A stretch of DNA of 64,000 bases from Blautia glucerasea (GTDB lineage Bacteria; Bacillota; Clostridia; Lachnospirales; Lachnospiraceae). A program made the position numbers and the translations under genes. Below the pieces are notes generated by a model. It did no database searches and was not told the DNA's origin. It saw only the letters and a list, made by a program, of their open reading frames with translations. Shown here one piece after another: positions 44,173 to 53,864 of the stretch (the stretch's first letter is position 1; each line of letters starts with the position of its first letter). The stretch covers positions 1-64,000 of the forward strand of contig NZ_JAJBMO010000015.1 in assembly GCF_020537505.1 (NCBI RefSeq). The letters are read 5' to 3'.

Positions 44173-46059
44173 TTAGTGGCGCTCCTTCCCATACTGCTCC
44201 ATATAAACCAGCAGCACTGAAATATCCGCTGGTGAAACCCCGGAAATTCGGGAGACCTGTCCGATGGATACAGGTCTGTAAAGTTCCAGTTTCTGGCGTG
44301 CCTCAATGCGCAGGCTTTTTACTTTTTCATAATCCAGATTCTCCGGGATCTTCTTGGCTTCCAGCTTCTTAAACTGTTCTACCTGCTTCATCTGGCGGCG
44401 GATATAGCCGTCGTATTTAATGTTAATGTTTACCTGCTCCTGCACATCCCATGCAAGCTCAGGACGGTTCTTATCAATAGGTGCCACGTCCGCATAGGAA
44501 AGCTCTGGTCTGCGGATCAGCTCTGCAAGGCTGATTCCAGACTTAAGCGGGGTGCTTCCTTTGCTCTCCAGAAGGCTCTGGACAGCCTCTGTCATACCTA
44601 CATTTGTACTCTCCACACGCTGGATTTCTTCCTTGATCAAGCGTTCTTTTTCCACTACTTTTGCATAGGTTTCGTCATCTACAAGACCAACTTCCCAGCC
44701 TTTTTTTCGAAGTCTCAGGTCCGCATTATCCTGGCGGAGAAGGAGTCGATACTCTGCGCGGCTGGTCATCATTCTATATGGCTCATGGTTCTCTTTTGTA
44801 ACCAGATCGTCAATGAGAACGCCGATATAAGCCTCAGAACGGTCCAAAATCAGTTGCTCTTTTCCCAGAACTTCCATAGCTGCGTTGATACCAGCGATCA
44901 AGCCTTGGGCTGCTGCCTCCTCGTAACCTGAACTTCCGTTAAACTGTCCGCCGCTGAAAAGTCCCTTAATTTTCTTAAACTCCAAGGTGGGATAAAGCTG
45001 TCTCGGATTAATGCAATCGTACTCAATAGCGTAAGCATTTTTCACGATTTTTGCATGCTCAAGACCTGGTACGCTGTGGTACATGGCCTCCTGCACATCC
45101 TCCGGCAGGGAGCTGGACATACCGCCGATGTACATCTCATTTGTGTACATTCCCTCTGGCTCAATGAACACCTGGTGTCTCTTTTTATCTGCAAAACGAA
45201 CCACTTTATCCTCAATAGACGGGCAATAACGTGGGCCGGTTCCCTCGATCATACCGGAGTACAGCGGTGAACGATCCAGGTTGGCACGGATGATGTCGTG
45301 GGTAGTCTCATTTGTGTAAGTGAGCCAGCAGGATTTCTGCTCAATCTGCACGTCCTCCGGATCTGTGGAAAAGGAAAACGGCACTACTCTCTCATCACCA
45401 AACTGCTCTTCCATTTTGCTGTAATCAATGGTATTTCCTGCAATTCGAGCCGGTGTTCCTGTCTTAAAACGGAACATTTCGATTCCAAGTTCTTTTAGGG
45501 AATCGGTCAGATAATTGGCTGCCTGTAAGCCATTTGGACCTGTATAATTGCTTACATCACCGTAAATACAGCGTGCTTTCAGGTAGGTTCCTGTACACAA
45601 AACCACAGCCTTACAATGGTAAATAGCTCCGGAATAAGTCTTTACGCCAGTGATCTTTCCATCCTCTACAAGAAGCTTTGTTACTTCGCCCTGGCGAATA
45701 GTCAGGTTCTCCTGGTTCTCCAGTGTTTTTCTCATTTCATTGCTGTATGCCTGCTTATCTGCCTGTGCACGAAGGGAATGCACCGCCGGACCTTTGGAGC
45801 AGTTCAGCATTTTTGACTGGATAAAAGTCTTATCAATATTTTTTCCCATCTCACCGCCAAGAGCATCCAGCTCACGAACCAGATGTCCCTTAGAACTTCC
45901 GCCTACGTTGGGGTTACAGGGCATTAGCGCAATGCTTTCTGCACTTACTGTAAACATAATGGTATTTAATCCCAGTCTTGCCCCTGCCAGCGCAGCCTCA
46001 CAGCCTGCATGACCGGCACCGACGACTACTATGTCATAATTCTCCTCTAAATTTTTCAT
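44173..46059 (-). CDS. mnmG: tRNA uridine-5-carboxymethylaminomethyl modification enzyme MnmG
   Basis: 628 residues from the ATG at 46059 after GAGGAGATAA. The FAD-binding [12 protein letters not shown] lies near residue 14, the conserved [16 protein letters not shown] near 46 and the C-terminal helical domain with [12 protein letters not shown] near the end. With MnmE it installs cmnm5U at the tRNA wobble position. Full length and in its standard position between mnmE and rsmG. Confidence 0.97.
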   Translation of the reverse strand: MKNLEENYDIVVVGAGHAGCEAALAGARLGLNTIMFTVSAESIALMPCNPNVGGSSKGHLVRELDALGGEMGKNIDKTFIQSKMLNCSKGPAVHSLRAQADKQAYSNEMRKTLENQENLTIRQGEVTKLLVEDGKITGVKTYSGAIYHCKAVVLCTGTYLKARCIYGDVSNYTGPNGLQAANYLTDSLKELGIEMFRFKTGTPARIAGNTIDYSKMEEQFGDERVVPFSFSTDPEDVQIEQKSCWLTYTNETTHDIIRANLDRSPLYSGMIEGTGPRYCPSIEDKVVRFADKKRHQVFIEPEGMYTNEMYIGGMSSSLPEDVQEAMYHSVPGLEHAKIVKNAYAIEYDCINPRQLYPTLEFKKIKGLFSGGQFNGSSGYEEAAAQGLIAGINAAMEVLGKEQLILDRSEAYIGVLIDDLVTKENHEPYRMMTSRAEYRLLLRQDNADLRLRKKGWEVGLVDDETYAKVVEKERLIKEEIQRVESTNVGMTEAVQSLLESKGSTPLKSGISLAELIRRPELSYADVAPIDKNRPELAWDVQEQVNINIKYDGYIRRQMKQVEQFKKLEAKKIPENLDYEKVKSLRIEARQKLELYRPVSIGQVSRISGVSPADISVLLVYMEQYGKERH

Positions 46060-46105
46060 TTTTATCTCCTCTATAACACACTCATTCATATATTGTCCTA
46101 ATCAG

Positions 46106-46156
46106 TACGCAGCGCTTCGGCAACCTGCGTGAAATATTATTTGCCCAATCGCGTCC
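46106..46156. repeat. Short MITE-like derivative, copy E
   Basis: GGGACGCGATTGGGCAAATA (minus strand, ending 46156) resembles the copy D terminal repeat. The left side ACGCAGCGCTTCGGCAA is a poorer counterpart. Between mnmE and mnmG. Confidence 0.4.
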
Positions 46157-46164
46157 CTCTGCCA

Positions 46165-47538
46165 CTACTTACCCATACAAAACTTACTAAAGATCTCATT
46201 TACCAGATCTTCCCCAACTTCCTCGCCTGTGATCTTTCCAAGGCTTCCGTAAGCAGCCATCAGATCAATGGAAAAGAAGTCTTCCGGCATGCCGTCCTCA
46301 ATGCTCTGTTTTACCATTGCAAGGCTCTCTGCTGCCTCTTCCAGTGCCTCCTTATGACGGGCATTTGTAATATAAACCTCATCATTAAAAGAGATTTTTC
46401 CAGTGAAAAACATGGTCTTAATGGTATCTGCCAGTTGGGTGATCCCTGTCTCTTCTTTTGCAGAAATGGGAGTGATGGGATGATCCATTTTCGCCTTCAG
46501 TTCATCCATGCTCACAGCTGCCTCAAGGTCTGTTTTATTGTACAGTACAATGGCTTTTCTTCCCTTCAGCATTTCTATGATCTCTTCGTCATTCTCATCA
46601 AGCGGTGTGGAACTGTCTACCACATAAAGCACCAGGTCCGCTCCCTTAGCAACCTCGCGCGCCCTGGAAACGCCGATTTTCTCCACCACATCTTCTGTCT
46701 CACGGATACCTGCAGTATCCACAATTTTCAATGTAATTCCATGAAGGGTAATGTATTCCTCCAGAATATCCCTTGTAGTACCCTCAATATCCGTTACAAT
46801 CGCCTTATTTTCCCCTACAAGAAGGTTTAGCAGGGAAGACTTACCTGCATTAGGCTTGCCCACAATAACGGTCTCGATTCCCTCCCGGATGATCTTGCCG
46901 TCTGCGGAAGTTTTCAACAGCTCCTCAATGGATTTCTGCTCTTTTTCCACAATCCCATGTAGTTTCTGTGGATAGCCGTCCAGGCTGATGTGCTCCGGAT
47001 CGTCCAGGGCAGACTCGATAAAAGCAATCTCGTAGATCAGGTCACTTCGGATCTCCTTGATAGTCTTCTGCACAGAGCCTTTCAGCTGGCTCATGGAGCT
47101 CTTCAGGGCATATTCATTCTTGGCCTGGATCACATCCATAACCGCCTCTGCCTGGGAAAGATCCAACCTGCCATTTAAGAAGGCTCTCTTGGTAAACTCT
47201 CCGGGGCCGGCGATCCTGGCGCCGTTTTTCAAAACCGTCTCCAGAACCCGGTTCATGGCATAGACACCGCCGTGACAGTCAATCTCCACGGTATCTTCTC
47301 CTGTGAATGTTTTGGGTGCACGCATGACCATGACCAGAACTTCATCCACAATTTCTTCCCCGTCATAAATATAACCATAATGAATGGTGTGGGTGGGCAC
47401 TTCTTTAATCTTCTTTTTCCCGCCCTTGGAACGGTAAATGCGGGATATAACGTCCATGGCTTCCGGGCCGCTGATCCGGATGATTCCGATTCCCGAAGCA
47501 CTCACAGCAGTAGATATCGCTGCAATTGTTGTATTCAT
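46165..47538 (-). CDS. mnmE: tRNA modification GTPase MnmE
   Basis: 457 residues from the ATG at 47538 after GGAGGAGATAAC. The N-terminal folate-binding dimerisation domain (about 1-118) is followed by helices with an inserted G domain: P-loop GKPNAGKSSLLN near 224, DTAG near 270 and NKTD near 330. The C-terminal FCMGK carries the conserved Cys (usually CIGK). Partner of MnmG. Confidence 0.96.
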   Translation of the reverse strand: MNTTIAAISTAVSASGIGIIRISGPEAMDVISRIYRSKGGKKKIKEVPTHTIHYGYIYDGEEIVDEVLVMVMRAPKTFTGEDTVEIDCHGGVYAMNRVLETVLKNGARIAGPGEFTKRAFLNGRLDLSQAEAVMDVIQAKNEYALKSSMSQLKGSVQKTIKEIRSDLIYEIAFIESALDDPEHISLDGYPQKLHGIVEKEQKSIEELLKTSADGKIIREGIETVIVGKPNAGKSSLLNLLVGENKAIVTDIEGTTRDILEEYITLHGITLKIVDTAGIRETEDVVEKIGVSRAREVAKGADLVLYVVDSSTPLDENDEEIIEMLKGRKAIVLYNKTDLEAAVSMDELKAKMDHPITPISAKEETGITQLADTIKTMFFTGKISFNDEVYITNARHKEALEEAAESLAMVKQSIEDGMPEDFFSIDLMAAYGSLGKITGEEVGEDLVNEIFSKFCMGK

Positions 47539-47903
47539 GTTATCTCCTCCATGTAAATTATAATCCAAATTATAAACTAAGCACTACTGCTCACTCTATC
47601 CAAAACAAATTACTTTATAGCGCATATAAATCATACTTTCGTTCCTATTTTCTGTAAACAGTAGTCTTTCCAACCTGTCTGGCTGCATATCTGCCATTTT
47701 CAATAACAGGTACTGCAATCCTTATCTGTTTTATTATACAAAAAAAGTTACCCCAGGGAAAGATATTAAAACAAAAGCATAACGCTTCAGTTCTTCCATC
47801 TTTCACCTGGAATAACCTCTTATTCATTCTGTAAATCTTTTATAACACATTCAAGTGTTTTATGCAAGTAGCCTGAAAAAAATCCCACAGCTTACCTTCA
47901 GAT
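47539..47903. other. Gap between jag and mnmE
   Basis: No gene with a convincing ribosome binding site. A minus-strand 60-codon frame (47645-47827) ends with a RIAVPVIENGRYAA segment that faintly recalls NifX/NifB-type proteins, possibly a relic, but support is too thin to call it. Confidence 0.3.
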
Positions 47904-48881
47904 TTACCATCTTTTTAATTTCACAACTACGTGACGATACGGCTCTTCGCCCTCGCTGACAGTCTCCACATACTTATTGCCCTGAAGCGCTGAGTGAATG
48001 ATCCTTCTCTCATATGGGTTCATGGGCTCAAGTACAACTGGCTTTCTGGTCTTCTTAACCTTGTATGCAATTCCTCTTGCAAGATTCTCCAGAGTCTCTT
48101 TACGGCGTCTACGGTAATCCTCTGTATCCAGCTTCACTCTGATATAGTTGGATTTACCCTTGTTTACAACAAGGCTTGTAAGATACTGAAGAGAATCAAG
48201 GGTCTGTCCTCTCTTACCGATCAGGATTCCCATATCCTCTCCCTCGAAAGCAACTTCCAGGCAACCGTCGTTTGTGTTGTATTTGGAAGTGATCTGGACT
48301 TCTCCAAGATTCATGGATGCAAATACGTCGCGAAGGAAAACGATTGCTCTCTCTTCTACATCCTTGATCTCAGCCGAATCTGTGATGATCTCAACAGGTT
48401 TGGACTGTCTCGGCTTCTCTTCTCTTGGCTCCTTCGGCATTCTTTCTTTAGCCGGTTTTTCTTTTACAGAACGCTCTTTGAAAGTTTTCTCTTTCGGCTG
48501 GCGCGGCTGTTTTTCTTTTGTTTCCTTAAAAGGCTTTGGCTCTTTTGCCTCTTTTACAGGTGCTTTCTCTTTCACCGGCTCGCTCTTTGGTGCCGGTTTT
48601 TCAGATTTTGCAAAAGATCTGGCAGGCTTTCTGGTCTGCTCTTCTTTGATTGCATCCACCTTCACTGTGTCAACGATCTCCTGTAACTCATCCTCTGCGG
48701 AAACAGTATTAATCTTGCGTGCTTTGATGATTGCAGGTTTGCTTCCGATACCAAAAAATCCGGAACTACCTTCAGAAACCACTTCAATTTCCAGCTGATC
48801 ACTGGAAACACCTAATTCGATGCACGCCTTGGTGATTGCTTCATTTTTCGTTTTTGCTGAAAACTGGATAAACTCCTCCAT
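47904..48881 (-). CDS. jag: Jag/KhpB RNA-binding protein (Jag_N, KH, R3H)
   Basis: 325 residues. The Jag_N domain occupies about 1-52 (ECIELGVSSDQLEIEVV and GFFGIGSKPA). A long Lys/Pro/Glu-rich linker follows (about 85-165, repeats like KPAKERMPKEP). A KH domain (about 180-250, GILIGKRGQTLDSLQYL) and R3H domain (RRRKETLENLARGIAYKV, then NPYERRIIH) complete it. It binds RNA with KhpA and affects cell division and envelope. Conserved next to yidC. Confidence 0.95.
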   Translation of the reverse strand: MEEFIQFSAKTKNEAITKACIELGVSSDQLEIEVVSEGSSGFFGIGSKPAIIKARKINTVSAEDELQEIVDTVKVDAIKEEQTRKPARSFAKSEKPAPKSEPVKEKAPVKEAKEPKPFKETKEKQPRQPKEKTFKERSVKEKPAKERMPKEPREEKPRQSKPVEIITDSAEIKDVEERAIVFLRDVFASMNLGEVQITSKYNTNDGCLEVAFEGEDMGILIGKRGQTLDSLQYLTSLVVNKGKSNYIRVKLDTEDYRRRRKETLENLARGIAYKVKKTRKPVVLEPMNPYERRIIHSALQGNKYVETVSEGEEPYRHVVVKLKRW

Positions 48882-48909
48882 TTATGAAACCCTCCGTTCC
48901 CGACAACAA

Positions 48910-50202
48910 TTACTTCTTTTTGTTTCTCTCGTCAAAATCCCTGACCATATTTGCTTTTGCTGTAATACTTCCAGGTTTTGCATTTCTTGCATTCTGGTAG
49001 GATTCCTCTACTTTTCTGGTTCTCTCTTCTGCGTTTGTATTACTGGAACCTTTCTCAATCCTGGTATTGATATTCTTAGTAGACTGGTTTGCCTGATTGG
49101 TGATCTTCTGCGGCGGAAGTCCTTCCTTCGTACGCTGTTTCTCCATCTTCTTCATGTTCTCGTTTACCAGATCATTGATATCCATCTTATCAAGATGACG
49201 GTTGATAAACCACTGCTGAGCACTTCTTACAACCGCACTTGCGATCCAGTAAATACCAAGACCTACCGGGAATGTAAAACAGAATACTGCTGACATAAGC
49301 GGCATAACCGTATTCATAGTCTTCATGGAAGCCTGCATCGTATCAACGGCTCCTTCCGCAGATGAAGTAGCCTGTGGCATAAGCTTATAGTTCAGTACCT
49401 GAGTCGCCCATGCAAGAATAGGAATCAGAAGTGCAGCGATTGCCAGTGCAATAGATGCGCCCTCAAAGGCAGCCTTAATGTAGTTCAAAGGCTGATCTGC
49501 AATGTTTAATCCACAGAAGTTCTGCATTTTGGAAATTTCCGCAGATGTGGTGTTAATGGTATCTGCAAATCCCTTAAACTGATCCATTGATGCAAGATCT
49601 TTCCACTGGGATGGGGATAATGCATAGAGGAAATCAATGACGGAATTACTGGTCGCTTTTCCGTTATCCAGCGCCAGCTGTACACGAGTCATCTTATTGT
49701 CTGTGATAAAGCTCTGAATCAGGTCTGTGTAGCCACTTACGCTTGTGATCTGATCAACAAGGCCTGTAAAAACATTTTTTACACTGCCAACATAACCAGG
49801 AATTTTGTAAATAACCTGCCATAATGCCATCAGGACAGGAAACTGGATCAACAGCTGCACACAGCTGCCGGTAGGTGAAACACCGTATTTCTGATATACA
49901 AGCTGAGTTTCTTCCTGCATTTTCTGCACGGACGCCTGGTCTTTTTTATCTTTGTATTTCTTCTGTATCTTCTGAAGCTCAGGCTGCATAACAGAGCTTA
50001 ACTTAGAAAACTTCTGCTGCTTAACCTGCAAGGGTGTCATCAGTGCATAAATAATAATACTGAAGATAATGATACAAAGACCCAGGTTCTGAATACCCAC
50101 CAGATCAAGGACTCTATAGATTCCGTCCATAATCCAGCCCATAATAGAAGCAACCTGTCCGATAATCGGGACACTGCTCTTCGTCAATAAAATCATATCC
50201 AA
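48910..50202 (-). CDS. yidC: Membrane protein insertase YidC/Oxa1
   Basis: 430 residues. The start is TTG at 50202, eight bases after GGAGGAAA. Five hydrophobic segments include the first at about 25-50 (IIFSIIIYALMTPLQVKQQKF) with the conserved cytosolic hairpin KYKDKKDQASVQKMQEETQ. The region between spans 2 and 3 is longer than in SpoIIIJ. The C-terminal basic tail suits ribosome binding. It inserts proteins into the cytoplasmic membrane with or without SecYEG. Confidence 0.94.
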   Translation of the reverse strand: MDMILLTKSSVPIIGQVASIMGWIMDGIYRVLDLVGIQNLGLCIIIFSIIIYALMTPLQVKQQKFSKLSSVMQPELQKIQKKYKDKKDQASVQKMQEETQLVYQKYGVSPTGSCVQLLIQFPVLMALWQVIYKIPGYVGSVKNVFTGLVDQITSVSGYTDLIQSFITDNKMTRVQLALDNGKATSNSVIDFLYALSPSQWKDLASMDQFKGFADTINTTSAEISKMQNFCGLNIADQPLNYIKAAFEGASIALAIAALLIPILAWATQVLNYKLMPQATSSAEGAVDTMQASMKTMNTVMPLMSAVFCFTFPVGLGIYWIASAVVRSAQQWFINRHLDKMDINDLVNENMKKMEKQRTKEGLPPQKITNQANQSTKNINTRIEKGSSNTNAEERTRKVEESYQNARNAKPGSITAKANMVRDFDERNKKK

Positions 50203-50316
50203 GTTTGTTTCCTCCTAGGCTTTTTCGGTGTAACTATTCAATTGTCAAAGTTTGCGTTTTGTGCTGAAATTTAGTTTAAAATCTCATTTATTGGACACCA
50301 AATCTTTCAGCACGGT

Positions 50317-50538
50317 TTATGGTACAGGATCGTATCCTCCATGTGAAAAAGGATTGCAGCGCAAAATTCTCCACACTGCCAGAAGCCCGCCCTTTAATGC
50401 ACCATATTTTTGAATTGCTTCTAAACCATATTGAGAACATGTGGGAATATAAGGACATTTTGTTCTCTTCATCGGCGATATATATTTCTGATAGAGACGA
50501 ATCATGTAGATCATGATATTCTTTGGACTAAATCTGCT
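50317..50538 (-). CDS. yidD: Membrane protein insertion efficiency factor YidD
   Basis: 73 residues from the ATG at 50538 after GGAGAG; the longer frame is unsupported. All family hallmarks are present: [20 protein letters not shown], and [18 protein letters not shown] small amphipathic protein associated with YidC. About 115 bases upstream of yidC in the same operon. Confidence 0.93.
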   Translation of the reverse strand, partial: SRFSPKNIMIYMIRLYQKYISPMKRTKCPYIPTCSQYGLEAIQKYGALKGGLLAVWRILRCNPFSHGGYDPVP

Positions 50539-50673
50539 CATGATAAACTCTCCTGCAAATCTGTTCCAATATTGCCGCTCCTTTACCGAAACAACAATAC
50601 TGCCCAAATACCGTTTAACGTTGGATTGCTATGTTACAATTCATAGAATACCAGGTATCTTACTGTTTTGGGA

Positions 50674-51057
50674 TCACTCTTCTGTTTTCTTTGATTCTTC
50701 CACATGAAGCTCAGCCTCACGGCGGATCTTCATCCGGCCTGCCAGGTGCATAAGCGCACTTTCGATCTCCTGATAGGACTTGTCCTTTGCATTTGGTCTT
50801 GCAACTACGACTATGTCCAGTCCCTGACGGAAGGATCTCTCATTCAGGCGGTAGCTCTCTCGTATCAGTCTGGTGACTCTGTGGCGTACCACACTATTCC
50901 CTACTTTTTTACTTACGGATATTCCCAGACGATTCTCCATGTGCCTGTCATGGTTCTCAAGCACATACATCACCAGATACCGATTTGCCTGTGATGTTCC
51001 TTTTCGGTATACCTTTTGGAATTCGTTATTTTTCTTTAAGGAGTCTGAGTATTCCAT
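50674..51057 (-). CDS. rnpA: Ribonuclease P protein component
   Basis: 127 residues with AAAGGAGA before the ATG. The N-terminal KKNNEFQKVYRKG, and the basic helix NRLGISVSKKVGNSVVRHRV (then TRLIRESYR) that binds the RNase P RNA. It assists 5' maturation of tRNAs. Standard place after rpmH. Confidence 0.96.
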   Translation of the reverse strand: MEYSDSLKKNNEFQKVYRKGTSQANRYLVMYVLENHDRHMENRLGISVSKKVGNSVVRHRVTRLIRESYRLNERSFRQGLDIVVVARPNAKDKSYQEIESALMHLAGRMKIRREAELHVEESKKTEE

Positions 51058-51094
51058 CTGATTCTCCTTTATTTATTATTTCTGTATAGAAGAA

Positions 51095-51117
51095 AAGACC
51101 ACAGTAACTGCGGTCTT
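51095..51117 (-). terminator. Hairpin between rpmH and rnpA
   Basis: Minus-strand AAGACCGCAGTTACTGTGGTCTT followed by TTC. A short attenuator-like stem that may lower rnpA expression relative to rpmH. Confidence 0.6.
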
Positions 51118-51124
51118 AACGGTC

Positions 51125-51259
51125 TTAAGCAGATAACTGCTTTCTTCCTTTTAATCTTCTGGCAGCTAATACTTTACGTCCGCCTTTTGTGCTCATACGA
51201 GCTCTGAAGCCATGGACTTTCGCTCTAGATCTTTTTTTCGGCTGAAATGTCATTTTCAT
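51125..51259 (-). CDS. rpmH: Ribosomal protein bL34
   Basis: 44 residues, [18 protein letters not shown] to [11 protein letters not shown], the standard bL34 sequence. AGGAGGTG upstream of the ATG at 51259. First gene of the leftward operon from the origin. Confidence 0.97.
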   Translation of the reverse strand: MKMTFQPKKRSRAKVHGFRARMSTKGGRKVLAARRLKGRKQLSA

Positions 51260-51382
51260 AGGTAAAGCACCTCCTTTATCTATATGGAATTTAAAATAAT
51301 TAACCTAATCAGAACATCATTTCAATTATATTCATAAATGCCCTTCCCGTCAAGTAAAAATTCTTGCAAAATCGATTTTTTA

Positions 51383-51780
51383 TTATCCACAAAGTTTTCC
51401 ACACTGTGCATAACCTGTCATTTTAAAAAGGTTTACGTAACATTATCCACATTTTGTGGATAACTTGTGGATAACCTAGGGATTATCAGCAAAAATATCC
51501 ACTTTTGACTGTTGATTTTAACGCAAATATCACAAAAATCCACGTTTTTCGAGGGGATTCGACAGTGGATAGAGTTATACACATAATTTTTCATTATTGA
51601 AACCAGTAAAACCATGTTATGGTAACCAGAATAGTTATCAACCTTTTTATCCACATTTATCCACACACAAAATGTTGATAACTTTCCAGTTTATTCACAA
51701 GATATCCCCCATTTTTTTTCTAGAATTTTTTTATTATCCACTGCATTTTTTTTAAATTGTGGATGTTTTGTGGACAATTC
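51383..51780. other. oriC: oriC part 1: DnaA-box cluster upstream of dnaA
   Basis: Perfect DnaA boxes TTATCCACA or TGTGGATAA lie at 51383, 51443, 51455 (minus), 51466 (minus), 51647 and 51657. Near-matches include TTATACACA (51575), TTATTCACA (51691) and TTATCCACT (51733). The rpmH-dnaA gap is the classical position. Sequence on either side is AT-rich with no genes. Confidence 0.92.
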
Positions 51781-51988
51781 TACACTTTTCCCCAGTTATT
51801 TTTCCTATTTTCTTATGAAAAACTACATTTTCCAACCCAGGCATTCCTACTTTTACGGCTATCCATAGTAATGTGCATAATTTTCCAGTTACTGTTCACT
51901 GGTAATATTCCGCGAGGTGTTTTTTGTGAACGGAGTAAACAGCAACTAATTTTCCACATAAATTTCCTATATAAATAAGATTTTGTCG

Positions 51989-52129
51989 TTGCGAAAAGAC
52001 AGGATTTATTATAATATATATAAGGATATTTATGTCCGTTTATCAAAATACCAGTAAATTGAATCATTTTTTTACTTATATTCTTCAGAGAATCTCCTGT
52101 TTATAGCTGATATTTTGATAAACGGACAT
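51989..52129 (+). promoter_or_regulatory. dnaA promoter and 19-bp inverted repeat in its leader
   Basis: Likely -35 TTGCGA (51989) and -10 TAATAT (52012) with a 17-bp spacer. Just downstream, ATGTCCGTTTATCAAAATA (52032-52050) and its exact complement (52111-52129) are separated by 60 bases. This is a large hairpin or paired operator in the dnaA 5' UTR, 92 bases before the ATG. Confidence 0.6.
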
Positions 52130-52221
52130 GTCGCCGACGGACGGCATTACTTAATTTAAGAAAGAAAACGCTGCTAAACGCAGCCAAAATAGCATCCATC
52201 AGATATGTACGGGAGGAAAAA

Positions 52222-53586
52222 ATGAGCACAGTAATAGAAAAATGGGATGAAATCCTGGAAATTGTGAAAAAGGAGCACGATCTTTCCGATGTTCGCTTTG
52301 ACACCTGGCTGAAACCCCTGAAGGTTTATGATGTCAGTGGAAATGTAGTTACCATCGTCGCTTCCGACCAGGTGCGATTAAGCTACATTAATAAGAATTA
52401 CAAACTGCCCCTGCAGGTTACCATAAGCGAAGTCACCGGAATGACCGACTGCGAAGTGAAATTTATCCTTCCAGAAGACGTTCCAGCGAAAAAATCCACT
52501 TCCGAAGCTGCACCTGATCAGAACAGCCGTTTTAAGGACAGATGCGAAGAAGCAAATCTGAACCCGAAATATACATTCAATACTTTTATTGTGGGCAGCA
52601 ACAACAAACTTGCTCAGGCAGCAGCCCTGGCAGTAGCGGAATCTCCGGGAAATACCTACAATCCGCTTTTTATCTACGGTGGCGCCGGACTTGGAAAGAC
52701 TCACCTTATGCATTCCATCGCCCACTTTATTATTGAAAATGATGATAACAGTAAGGTTCTCTATGTTACCAGTGAGGAATTTACCAATGAGCTAATCGAA
52801 ACCATCCGTAACGGAAACAACACCGCCATGAGCAAATTCCGTGAGAAGTACCGTAACATTGATGTCCTTCTGATCGATGATATTCAGTTTATTATAGGAA
52901 AGGAATCCACACAGGAGGAATTTTTCCACACCTTTAACAGCCTTTACAGCGCTAACAAACAGATTATCATTTCTTCCGATAAACCGCCGAAGGATATGGA
53001 GATTCTGGATGAGCGTTTCCGTTCAAGATTCGAATGGGGACTGATCGTGGATATCACCCTACCAGATTACGAGACCCGAATGGCCATTCTTCATAAGAAA
53101 GAAGACATGGACGGCTATAATGTAAGCGAAGATGTTATCAAATATATTGCCAATAACATCAAATCCAACATCCGTGAACTGGAAGGTGCCTTTAATAAGG
53201 TAGTTGCTTACGCAAAGCTTGAGAAAAAAGAGGTTACCCTGGAACTTGCAGAGCAGGCCCTGAAGGATATCATCGCACCCAATGAAAACAAACAGATCAC
53301 TGCCGACTACATTATTTCTATGGTAGCAGAGCACTTTAATGTAAGTACTGCAGATCTTTGCGGAAATAAGAGAAGTTCCAAGATCGTAATGCCAAGACAG
53401 GTCGCTATGTATCTTTGCCGTGAAATTCTGGCGATCCCGCTGAAAAATGTAGGCCAGTATCTTGGAAATCGTGACCATACCACAGTTATGCACGGCGTAG
53501 AAAAGATTGAAAAGGAGCTCCAGACCAACGAACAGCTGCAGAGCACCATCGATACCTTAAAGAAAAAAATTAATCCACAAACTTAA
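52222..53586 (+). CDS. dnaA: Chromosomal replication initiator DnaA
   Basis: 454 residues, ATG after GGGAGGAAA. Domain I at about 1-85, a short linker, AAA+ domain III with Walker A GGAGLGKTH near 155 and Walker B LLIDDIQF near 217. The domain IV helix-turn-helix ends in the signature NRDHTTVMHGVEKI near 428. It binds the flanking DnaA boxes and opens the origin. Full length. Confidence 0.98.
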   Translation: MSTVIEKWDEILEIVKKEHDLSDVRFDTWLKPLKVYDVSGNVVTIVASDQVRLSYINKNYKLPLQVTISEVTGMTDCEVKFILPEDVPAKKSTSEAAPDQNSRFKDRCEEANLNPKYTFNTFIVGSNNKLAQAAALAVAESPGNTYNPLFIYGGAGLGKTHLMHSIAHFIIENDDNSKVLYVTSEEFTNELIETIRNGNNTAMSKFREKYRNIDVLLIDDIQFIIGKESTQEEFFHTFNSLYSANKQIIISSDKPPKDMEILDERFRSRFEWGLIVDITLPDYETRMAILHKKEDMDGYNVSEDVIKYIANNIKSNIRELEGAFNKVVAYAKLEKKEVTLELAEQALKDIIAPNENKQITADYIISMVAEHFNVSTADLCGNKRSSKIVMPRQVAMYLCREILAIPLKNVGQYLGNRDHTTVMHGVEKIEKELQTNEQLQSTIDTLKKKINPQT

Positions 53587-53599
53587 CACATTTTTTCCA

Positions 53600-53740
53600 C
53601 ATTTCATGTGTATAAGATGTTGACATTATGTGTATTAATGTGAATAACTTTCGTTGCAAAAATCACTAATGTGGTTTTACACAGATTATTCACACCCTAA
53701 ACCCATGCTTTTACACGAAGTTATCCATATCCGAAACCCT
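53600..53740. other. oriC: oriC part 2: DnaA boxes between dnaA and dnaN
   Basis: TGTGAATAA (near 53639), TTATTCACA (near 53686) and TTATCCATA (near 53721) plus AT-rich runs. Together with part 1 this gives the bipartite arrangement known from Bacillus subtilis, where the unwinding element is in the dnaA-dnaN gap. Confidence 0.7.
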
Positions 53741-53864
53741 TTTATTCACTGGGCGGAAGTGAGTTTTTCACATATTCACATCCCCTACGGCGGATACTGC
53801 GGATATCTTCTTAAATATATTTACTGAAAAACCCATTTTCTCCAGAAAGGAAGTTATACACATT

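Noticed and set aside
44106..44306. 66-codon minus-strand frame at the mnmG end
   Set aside because: Overlaps mnmG and the MITE-like copy B; no start signal.
47645..47827. 60-codon frame with NifX-like end
   Set aside because: No ribosome binding site and only a short vague resemblance.
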